A DNA stretch of 15,902 bases, from the NCBI RefSeq assembly GCF_049701115.1, contig NZ_JBNATX010000039.1:1-15902 (forward strand). Direction: 5' to 3'. Within the stretch, counting starts at the first letter, position 1; each line of letters starts with the position of its first letter. Source of the stretch: Thermoanaerobacter sp049701115. Lineage in GTDB: Bacteria; Bacillota; Thermoanaerobacteria; Thermoanaerobacterales; Thermoanaerobacteraceae. The notes beneath the pieces were generated by a model. It did no database searches, was not told the DNA's origin, and was given only the letters and a program-made list of their open reading frames with translations. Made by a program: the position numbers and the translations under genes. Below, one piece after another: positions 1 through 5,514 of this stretch.

Positions 1-21
1 AAATTTTATTCAGATATATAC

Positions 22-55
22 AGCCCCTGCTTTCGGTACTAAGAAAACAGGGGCT
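22..55. terminator. Hairpin, possible terminator
   Basis: An 8-bp perfect stem (AGCCCCTG at 22-29, CAGGGGCT at 48-55) encloses an 18-base loop. On the plus strand it is followed by TTAAATTTTG, which is only loosely T-rich. It could end a plus-strand gene lying left of the window, or act as a second hairpin behind the minus-strand reductase gene. The direction cannot be decided from the window, and bases 1-21 hold nothing I can call. Confidence 0.4.
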
Positions 56-80
56 TAAATTTTGCTTTGTCAACAAACTG

Positions 81-105
81 AGGTCCCCTTTTGACAAGGG
101 GACCT
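81..105 (-). terminator. Hairpin just downstream of nrdJ
   Basis: A perfect 10-bp stem (AGGTCCCCTT at 81-90, AAGGGGACCT at 96-105) with a 5-base loop starts six bases beyond the nrdJ stop codon at 112-114. The distance fits a terminator or 3'-end-stabilising hairpin for nrdJ. The minus-strand sequence after the stem is not a clean T run, so it may be an imperfect intrinsic terminator backed up by the hairpin at 22-55. Confidence 0.55.
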
Positions 106-111
106 AAATTG

Positions 112-2286
112 TTAACACTGGGAATAACCGCAGTTGAGACAGGTCTTACACCCCTCTGTATATACAAATGTAGCCATACCGCATACAGGACATATGTCCA
201 CATTCGTAGCCGCTACTTTAACAGAATTACCTTGCTGCTCATATCCGTTTCTCAGAGCTTTTCCTATAGCATCAGGAACAGAGAGTACCCTATTTTCTCC
301 AAAGCCTATAGTAGTCGCTCCTCCTATTCCTATCAGCTGTTCTATTATGTCTTCTACTGCCACTCCTCCTCTTAGTGCGAGAGAAATTAACCTTGCTATG
401 GCTTCCGTAAAAGCTGCCACATCTGAGCCTGCTCGCCCAATGTTTACAAACACTTCAAAAGGCTTGTTATCTATAAAGTTTATAGTAACATATGCTCTTC
501 CTAAAGGAGTTTCTATTCTCTTTGTAATTCCCTTTAATACGGGGGGCCTTTCAGTTATTTTTGTTTTCTCCTGCGGCTTCGTATCTGTTACAAGTACTCC
601 TTCTCTTGACCCGTCTCTGTAAACCGTTATCCCTTTACATCCAAGTTCATAAGCTAGTCTATATATATTATCTATATCATCAACCGTGGCGGTTCTTGGC
701 AGATTTATAGTCTTAGAAATGCTTGAATCAATGTATTTCTGCAGTACAGCCTGCATCTTTACATGCTCCTCTGGGGCAACTTCATGAGCACTTACAAAAG
801 CAGGATAATCCGCCAGCCAGTGCCTCACCGTATGAGTACCTGTACGGTCTTTTCTCACGTACTCCTTTGCAAAATTAGGTTCTATCCCTGAACTCACTCC
901 TGCTAGAATGGAGGTAGTACCAGTAGGAGCTTGCGTAAGGATAGTAGCATTTCTTATGCCGTATTTAGCAATTTCATCCTTTATATCCTTTGGCAATCTT
1001 TGTATAAACTGGCCTTTCAAATACTTATCAGCCACAAACTCAGGAAAAGGTCCCTTTTCTTTAGCTAATTCTACAGAAGCCCTGTAGGCTGCATCTCTTA
1101 TCTTCTTCATGATTTCTTCTGTTGCTTTCAGAGATTCCTCGCTCCCATACCTTAAGTTCATGAGAATCAAGGCATCTGCAAGTCCCATCAAACCCAATCC
1201 TACTCTGCGAAGCCTCTGCGCCATCTCCTTGTTTTGTGGAAGCACATATGCCCCCAAATCAAGCACATTATCTAAAAATCTCACCGCCATCTTTACAGTT
1301 TCCTCTAATTCCTCAAAATTAATTTTCCCATTTTCTACAAATGCAACTAAGTTTATAGCCCCTAAATTGCAAACACCGTAAGGTTCAAGGCCTAATTCTC
1401 CGCAAGGATTTGTAGAAATTATCTTCGTGATGTAGTAAGTATTGCTCAATTTATTATACCTTTCTAAAAAGACTACTCCCGGTTCTGCAGACTCCCATGC
1501 AGCAGTCACAATTTTGTTCCAGAGCTCTCTCGCAGGAATCTCTTTATATACTACAGTAGGGTAACCCTTAGCTTTCCATTCATTGAGGTCTCCTTTCCAC
1601 TCGGCATCGTAATTGGGATGTGAAGTATCTGGAAACTCAAGCTTCCACATCTTGTCCTGTGCTACTGCTTCCATAAAAGCGTCAGAAACAGCCACAGAAA
1701 GGTTAGCCTGCTGCATCTTTGTAAGGTCTTTTTTTACTTTTATAAATTCTTCTATGTCTGGATGCCAATCCCAGAGCATGAACATCAAAGCTGCCCTACG
1801 ACTTCCACCCTGCTCAACTTGTGTAGCCACTTCATTGGCTGCTAGCATCCAGCTAACTGCTCCCGATGAAGTTCCCCCTACCCCTTTCACATACGCACCT
1901 CTGGGCCTTAATGTGCTCCAGTTAATTCCAACGCCGCCGCCCCTTGAATTAATCTCCAACATCTTAGCTATTGTATCCATTATAGCGGCACGACTGTCAT
2001 TCCCCTTCTTAGGGTCATTTGCTTCCACAGGTATTACAAAGCAGTTGAAATATGTAACCTCTCTGCCAGTCCCCGCCCCAGCCAATATCCTACCACCGGG
2101 AATAAATTTCCATTCACTCATCACCTTATAAAACATCTCTTCCTCTTTTTCATTTGTAGCGATAGCTTTTGCAACTCTTTTAAACATCTCTTCAGGCTTT
2201 TTTTCAACGGGTTTGCCTTCTCTGTCTTTTAAGGCATACCTATCCAAAAAAACTTTCTCCCTCTGTTCGTTCCACGCTGGAAGCAT
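112..2286 (-). CDS. nrdJ: Class II (adenosylcobalamin-dependent) ribonucleotide reductase
   Basis: Reduces ribonucleotides to deoxyribonucleotides in the cytoplasm; class II enzymes make the active-site thiyl radical with adenosylcobalamin and need no oxygen. Visible landmarks over 724 residues: N-terminal redox cysteine C82 (TYFNCF); the loop NPCGE with the presumed radical cysteine C295, N293 and E297; the second redox cysteine C306 (PYGVCNLGAINL); and the PTGTTS loop near 454. A TSCPD-like domain follows at about 580-680. The tail has six cysteines (699, 702, 713, 716, 719, 724), as expected for the segment that re-reduces the active-site disulfide or binds zinc. I see no N-terminal ATP cone: the reductase fold starts almost at residue 1. 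The ATG start has GGGAGGT seven bases upstream. Family assignment is firm. The exact substrate (di- or triphosphate) is not readable from the sequence. Confidence 0.95.
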   Translation of the reverse strand: MLPAWNEQREKVFLDRYALKDREGKPVEKKPEEMFKRVAKAIATNEKEEEMFYKVMSEWKFIPGGRILAGAGTGREVTYFNCFVIPVEANDPKKGNDSRAAIMDTIAKMLEINSRGGGVGINWSTLRPRGAYVKGVGGTSSGAVSWMLAANEVATQVEQGGSRRAALMFMLWDWHPDIEEFIKVKKDLTKMQQANLSVAVSDAFMEAVAQDKMWKLEFPDTSHPNYDAEWKGDLNEWKAKGYPTVVYKEIPARELWNKIVTAAWESAEPGVVFLERYNKLSNTYYITKIISTNPCGELGLEPYGVCNLGAINLVAFVENGKINFEELEETVKMAVRFLDNVLDLGAYVLPQNKEMAQRLRRVGLGLMGLADALILMNLRYGSEESLKATEEIMKKIRDAAYRASVELAKEKGPFPEFVADKYLKGQFIQRLPKDIKDEIAKYGIRNATILTQAPTGTTSILAGVSSGIEPNFAKEYVRKDRTGTHTVRHWLADYPAFVSAHEVAPEEHVKMQAVLQKYIDSSISKTINLPRTATVDDIDNIYRLAYELGCKGITVYRDGSREGVLVTDTKPQEKTKITERPPVLKGITKRIETPLGRAYVTINFIDNKPFEVFVNIGRAGSDVAAFTEAIARLISLALRGGVAVEDIIEQLIGIGGATTIGFGENRVLSVPDAIGKALRNGYEQQGNSVKVAATNVDICPVCGMATFVYTEGCKTCLNCGYSQC

Positions 2287-2293
2287 TTATTTT

Positions 2294-2300
2294 ACCTCCC
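2294..2300 (-). promoter_or_regulatory. Ribosome binding site of nrdJ
   Basis: GGGAGGT on the minus strand lies seven bases before the ATG at 2284-2286 and fixes the nrdJ start at that codon. Confidence 0.85.
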
Positions 2301-2310
2301 TTTGTGTAAA

Positions 2311-2358
2311 ACACAATATTTTGTATATCGACGTCTTCTATTATACATTTTGTTGTGT
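2311..2358 (-). promoter_or_regulatory. Pair of NrdR-like boxes
   Basis: Two 16-bp sites, ACACAATATTTTGTAT at 2311-2326 and ATACATTTTGTTGTGT at 2343-2358, start exactly 32 bp apart. Compared with the remembered NrdR consensus acaCwAtATaTwGtgt, they match at about 14 and 12 of 16 positions. NrdR is the zinc-finger/ATP-cone repressor of ribonucleotide reductase genes and binds two boxes about three helical turns apart. The second box overlaps the nrdJ -10 region and the first lies just downstream of the expected transcript start, so binding would block transcription. Inference from motif, spacing and gene identity. Confidence 0.65.
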
Positions 2359-2367
2359 TTTTTGCAA
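2340..2367 (-). promoter_or_regulatory. Promoter of nrdJ
   Basis: On the minus strand, TTGCAA (2367-2362) and a perfect TATAAT (2345-2340) are separated by 16 bp. Transcription should start near 2333, giving a leader of about 45 bases before the ATG. The leader is too short for a cobalamin riboswitch. Confidence 0.7.
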
Positions 2368-2448
2368 GTTTAAAATTCGAAGTTTTGCCCCACTTTTTCC
2401 ACATCTACTATTAAATTTCGTCCAAAATCTTATTAAATTAAACCAGAG

Positions 2449-2478
2449 AAAAAATTTAAAGTCCGGCTTAACGCCGGA
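2449..2478 (-). terminator. Intrinsic terminator of the DUF896-aminotransferase-thioredoxin operon
   Basis: On the minus strand a 6-bp GC-rich stem (TCCGGC / GCCGGA, 2478-2473 with 2467-2462) has a five-base loop and is followed after one base by TTTAAATTTTTT (2460-2449). The stop codon of the thioredoxin-like gene (2468-2470) lies in the loop, so the last codons form part of the stem. Confidence 0.8.
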
Positions 2479-2965
2479 GTAAAATATTTACAATTTCTCT
2501 GACAATCTCACCATCATACTTCCCTTTTAAGTAATCTCTCTTCCAATCTATAGCTTCTCTCTTTTCCAATTCCCTAACAATTTGCGGCCTTTCAACCCAA
2601 TGCCCAAATTCTTTAAAATTCTCATCCATAAACACAAATGTAGGTATCCTAGGCTTTCCTTCCACATAGTAAGGTTTCATATACTCTTCATTTCCTTCTC
2701 TTTTGACAATTTTAAGTTCAAAAGTTTTATTATAACTCGCAATTTTAGCCACAATAGGTACATTCACTTGAGAATCTGGACACCAGGTTTCAGCAAAGGC
2801 CAAAATATTTACCTCAGGTAAAGAAGCAATTTTCTGCGCCATATCTTCTTCTAAAACAGTCTTATCATATCTTTCCCTGATACGCTGTCTTGTAATATCA
2901 TCTTCAGAAGTTTCTATAAATTCCTCAAAAGTAAGCCCTTTTTCAAATAAATCTTTTAAGCTCAA
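2468..2965 (-). CDS. Thioredoxin-fold protein with a single active-site cysteine
   Basis: A 165-residue cytoplasmic protein with no signal peptide. The thioredoxin fold is indicated by a strand ending in AETWCPDS (residues 58-65), with W61 and C62 in the active-site position, and by the cis-proline motif RIPTF at 106-110. It resembles the Thioredoxin_9 type, where the site is usually a two-cysteine motif such as WCxDC. Here the second position is serine (S65), leaving C62 as a lone thiol. It probably cannot use the usual dithiol mechanism, so a monothiol or binding role is more likely (inference). The start is a TTG at 2963-2965 with GGAGG eight bases upstream. The gap to the aminotransferase stop is 14 bases and the ribosome site follows that stop at once, so the two are likely translated from one message. 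Confidence 0.8.
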   Translation of the reverse strand: MSLKDLFEKGLTFEEFIETSEDDITRQRIRERYDKTVLEEDMAQKIASLPEVNILAFAETWCPDSQVNVPIVAKIASYNKTFELKIVKREGNEEYMKPYYVEGKPRIPTFVFMDENFKEFGHWVERPQIVRELEKREAIDWKRDYLKGKYDGEIVREIVNILLRR

Positions 2966-2979
2966 AGAGCTTTCCTCCT

Positions 2980-4401
2980 TTATTGTTTTTTAAATAAAGA
3001 GCCTAACACTGTTTTTGCACCTGAAACAGTTATTCCCAAGAAACTGCTATTGCGCGTTAAAATTTCATCCAAAGCATCTACCACTTTGTCAATTTGCTCT
3101 TTTGTGACAATTAAAGGCGGTTCCAATCTTATAACATTTGGATTGTTTAAAGTATAAGCCGTTATAATTCTATGCTTGTTCTGTAGCTCTGCCGCAATCA
3201 AAGAGCCTATATACTCACTTGAAAGCTTAGAAATAGCTCCACCTGAAAGCTTATCTAAAAGACCTCCTTCAGGCTGATTAAATTCTATTCCTATTAAAAG
3301 CCCCTTTCCTCTAACATCTTTTATAAGTTTTGGATGTTTTTCTTTTAACTCTTTCAGTCGACCTAAAAAGTATTCACCCTTTTCTCTGGCAGCCTCAGGA
3401 AGTTTTTTCTCTATAATAGCTTGTATTGAAGCAATCGCAGCTGCACAAGCATAGGTATTACCGCCAAAAGTAGAAGTATGCAGTAATGCTTTTTCCATTG
3501 TACCATAGGCTTTTTGCCATATCTCATCGGTGGTAATATATGCCCCTATCGGCATAACCCCTCCACCTAGAGATTTTGCAAGCGTCATTATGTCAGGCAC
3601 AACGTCCTCGTGTTCACAGGCAAACATTTTTCCTGTCCTTCCAAAACCTGTCTGTATTTCGTCCACAATGAGATATGCCTCATACTTCGTACAAAGCTCT
3701 CTTGCTTTTCTTAAATACCCCTCAGGCGGAACAATTACCCCACCTTCTCCTTGAATGGGCTCAACTATAAAAGCAGCCACATCTTTTCCTTTTAAAGCTT
3801 CCTCCAGCGCCTTTTCGTCCCCAAAGGGAACCGCCACAGTCTCTGGCACTAAAGGCTCAAAATATTTCTGGTATTTTCTCCTGCCGGTTACAGAGAGGGC
3901 TCCCATTGACTTTCCATGAAAAGAGTTCTCGCAGTAAACTATCTTTCTCTTCCCCGATGCAATCTTGGCAAGCTTTAAAGCTCCTTCAACCGCCTCTGCT
4001 CCGCTATTACAGAAAAAGCTCCTCTTTAAATTTCCCGGGGTAATTTTTGCAAGGTTGTGAGCAAGAACACCTGGAAGATTCCCTATAGAAGCCTGCAAAA
4101 GGTTAGGCATGTCTTTCACTTTTTCAACTGCTTCAATTACCTCATCAGGATTGTGCCCTAAATTTAAGGCCCCATATCCACCTAAAAAGTCATAATACTC
4201 ATTTCCTTCATTGTCCCATACAGAAACCCCTTTGGCTCTTACAAAAAGTTTATCAAACTGAAGCATAGAAAGCATTGAAACAAAAACCGAATTTACATAT
4301 TCCTTATAATTCTCCTTTACCTGGTTTTTATTTAAAGTTAAAGCTTCCTCTAAAGTTATGTATTCAGGAATCTGTTCTTTTATATTTGCTTTTTCATCCA
4401 T
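2980..4401 (-). CDS. Class III PLP-dependent aminotransferase (putrescine/ornithine type)
   Basis: A fold-type I aminotransferase of 473 residues, probably moving an amino group from a diamine or omega-amino acid such as putrescine or ornithine to 2-oxoglutarate. Class III landmarks: NSGAEAVEGALKLA at 132-145 (phosphate-binding loop), FHGKSMGAL near 161-169, EPIQGEGG near 214-221, VDEIQTGFGRTG at 246-257 with D247 contacting the PLP ring nitrogen, and TLAKSLGGG with the Schiff-base lysine K276. The extra N-terminal segment of roughly 45 residues before the fold fits the longer putrescine aminotransferase (PatA) type better than short ornithine acetyl-aminotransferases. The substrate cannot be fixed from sequence alone. 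ATG start with GGGGAG upstream. It lies 17 bases after the DUF896 gene and 14 before the thioredoxin-like gene, as the middle gene of an operon. No arginine or polyamine biosynthesis gene is adjacent. Confidence 0.88.
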   Translation of the reverse strand: MDEKANIKEQIPEYITLEEALTLNKNQVKENYKEYVNSVFVSMLSMLQFDKLFVRAKGVSVWDNEGNEYYDFLGGYGALNLGHNPDEVIEAVEKVKDMPNLLQASIGNLPGVLAHNLAKITPGNLKRSFFCNSGAEAVEGALKLAKIASGKRKIVYCENSFHGKSMGALSVTGRRKYQKYFEPLVPETVAVPFGDEKALEEALKGKDVAAFIVEPIQGEGGVIVPPEGYLRKARELCTKYEAYLIVDEIQTGFGRTGKMFACEHEDVVPDIMTLAKSLGGGVMPIGAYITTDEIWQKAYGTMEKALLHTSTFGGNTYACAAAIASIQAIIEKKLPEAAREKGEYFLGRLKELKEKHPKLIKDVRGKGLLIGIEFNQPEGGLLDKLSGGAISKLSSEYIGSLIAAELQNKHRIITAYTLNNPNVIRLEPPLIVTKEQIDKVVDALDEILTRNSSFLGITVSGAKTVLGSLFKKQ

Positions 4402-4418
4402 TTTCTTCTCCCCTTCAG

Positions 4419-4643
4419 TTAATGTTCTTTATAAAGTTTATCGTGATGATGGTGATGGTGGTGGTGATGATGAGATGCTTCAATAAACAATCTATCAAGT
4501 TCTTTCTTTACTCTTTCTTTTATTTCCTTTATATAAGCTTCTCTTAATCTCTTTTGCTCTTCCTTTTCCTCTTCTGTGAGTCCTTCAGCTTTAGATTTAT
4601 GGTATAAAAAATTTATTCTGTCGATCATTTCTTTGGTTATCAT
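4419..4643 (-). CDS. DUF896 (YnzC-like) small protein with a natural ten-histidine tract
   Basis: A 74-residue, highly charged, helical protein. Residues 3-50 match the DUF896/UPF0291 pattern: an isoleucine/asparagine-rich first helix, the turn AEGLTEEEKEEQKRLREAY, then a second helix. B. subtilis YnzC, the known relative, is a small helical hairpin of unknown function. What is unusual is the tail: residues 58-67 are ten consecutive histidines, followed by DKLYKEH. The codons mix CAT and CAC (4443-4472), so this is genomic coding sequence, though it is also a near-perfect ATG/GTG triplet repeat prone to length change. The tract might bind Ni, Zn or Co (inference; the next gene but two is a cobalamin enzyme, which proves nothing). 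ATG start with GGGGTGAG just upstream. First gene of the operon with the aminotransferase. Confidence 0.85.
   Translation of the reverse strand: MITKEMIDRINFLYHKSKAEGLTEEEKEEQKRLREAYIKEIKERVKKELDRLFIEASHHHHHHHHHHDKLYKEH
4443..4472 (-). repeat. Triplet repeat coding for His10
   Basis: Ten tandem CAT/CAC codons (read on the minus strand as CAT CAT CAC CAC CAC CAT CAC and so on) inside the DUF896 gene. The mix of the two codons argues against very recent slippage expansion, but the length may still vary between strains. Confidence 0.9.
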
Positions 4644-4676
4644 TTTCTCACCCCTTAATATTAACTTTTACTAACC

Positions 4677-4705
4677 GTATGTTTAAAAATTCACATAAAA
4701 CATAC
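4677..4705. repeat. Inverted repeat upstream of the DUF896 operon
   Basis: GTATGTTT (4677-4684) and AAACATAC (4698-4705) are perfect 8-bp arms around 13 bases, 34 to 62 bases upstream of the DUF896 start. It may be an operator or an mRNA leader hairpin. No GAAC..GTTC (LexA-type) core is present. I could not place a convincing promoter for this operon. Confidence 0.4.
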
Positions 4706-4791
4706 AAAACAAGCGTTAACAAGTATATTATATTTCTTTTTTAATAAAAACACAAAAGAATTTTATAAAATGATGGATGCAATCCTTAATT

Positions 4792-4805
4792 TTATGATAT
4801 CATAA
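4792..4805. promoter_or_regulatory. Perfect 14-bp palindrome upstream of the DUF1614 gene
   Basis: TTATGATATCATAA is a perfect palindrome that includes a -10-like TATGAT at 4793-4798. It lies about 33 bases upstream of the DUF1614 start. The position suggests an operator over the core promoter, although no clear -35 box is visible. The site is AT-rich, so chance occurrence is not excluded. Confidence 0.35.
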
Positions 4806-4837
4806 CAATATAGCAAAGTACCGAGGAGGTTTTTTAA

Positions 4838-5476
4838 ATGCCTTTAATATGGATATTTTTTCTAATTCTTTTATTCCCATTCTTGATAGTCAGCTTTTTT
4901 ATACACGCCACTACTTTCTCCTTTGCAAAACTGGGATTATCACCTCAAATGGCGGTTTTAGTTTTCAGCTTGTCCTTAATAGGAAGCGTAATAAACATTC
5001 CGGTCTCTCGGAAAAAAATCATTGTACATGAAGAAGAAAGATATTTTTCACCTTTTTTCTTTTACTATCCTCCCCGCGTGCAAGAACAAGTAATTGCAGT
5101 AAACGTAGGAGGAGCTGTAGTACCTGTAATTTTAAGTCTATATCTCTTGCCAAGGACACCACTACTCCCAACTATAATAGCCACGATAATAGTGACGATT
5201 GTAGCAAAAGCCTTAGCCAAGCCTGTTCCTGGAGTAGGCATTACTCTCCCTGCTTTTATACCGCCTCTTGTGGCAGCCGCTTCTGCAATTTTACTCTCTT
5301 ATCACGATGCAGCACCTGTCGCTTATATCTCGGGAGTTTTAGGCACATTAATTGGTGCAGACCTTTTAAACATACCTCATTTTAAAGATTTGCACTCTTA
5401 TGCCATAAGTATTGGTGGTGCGGGAATATTTGATGGAATATTTTTAGTCGGAGTAGTGGCCGCACTACTTGCATAA
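4838..5476 (+). CDS. DUF1614 family integral membrane protein
   Basis: A 212-residue hydrophobic protein with about six or seven membrane spans. Span one is at residues 3-22 and a further span at about 37-53; a polar, tyrosine/proline-rich stretch at 57-83 precedes NVGGAVVPVILSLYLLP near 88-104. Glycine/proline-rich motifs then follow: KPVPGVGI near 128-135, YISGVLGTLIGADLLN near 163-178, and SIGGAGIFDGIFLVGV near 191-206. These conserved-looking motifs, each with an aspartate in or next to a span, are what I recognise as DUF1614. The family has no established function that I know of. The start ATG follows GAGGAGG with good spacing. It is a single gene with a strong terminator, transcribed away from the DUF896 operon and towards the peptidase gene. 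Confidence 0.8.
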   Translation: MPLIWIFFLILLFPFLIVSFFIHATTFSFAKLGLSPQMAVLVFSLSLIGSVINIPVSRKKIIVHEEERYFSPFFFYYPPRVQEQVIAVNVGGAVVPVILSLYLLPRTPLLPTIIATIIVTIVAKALAKPVPGVGITLPAFIPPLVAAASAILLSYHDAAPVAYISGVLGTLIGADLLNIPHFKDLHSYAISIGGAGIFDGIFLVGVVAALLA

Positions 5477-5479
5477 AAA

Positions 5480-5512
5480 GAGGCATCTTGAACCACTCAA
5501 GATGCCTCTTTT
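5480..5512. terminator. Bidirectional intrinsic terminator
   Basis: A perfect 12-bp stem (GAGGCATCTTGA at 5480-5491, TCAAGATGCCTC at 5497-5508) with a 5-base loop, flanked by AAAA before and TTTT after, so it works as an intrinsic terminator in both directions. It lies between the convergent DUF1614 and peptidase genes: three bases after one stop and a few bases beyond the other. Confidence 0.92.
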
Positions 5513-5514
5513 AT

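Noticed and set aside
1613..2131. Long plus-strand frame (172 codons) inside nrdJ
   Set aside because: Reverse-strand shadow of a strongly conserved reductase coding region; no start signals.
2287..2448. Cobalamin riboswitch upstream of the B12-dependent reductase
   Set aside because: The predicted leader is only about 45 bases and has no B12-box-like sequence; NrdR-type control fits better.
4708..4721. Possible CcpA (cre) site AACAAGCGTTAACA
   Set aside because: At least two or three mismatches at key positions in either orientation, and no carbon-catabolism gene is adjacent.
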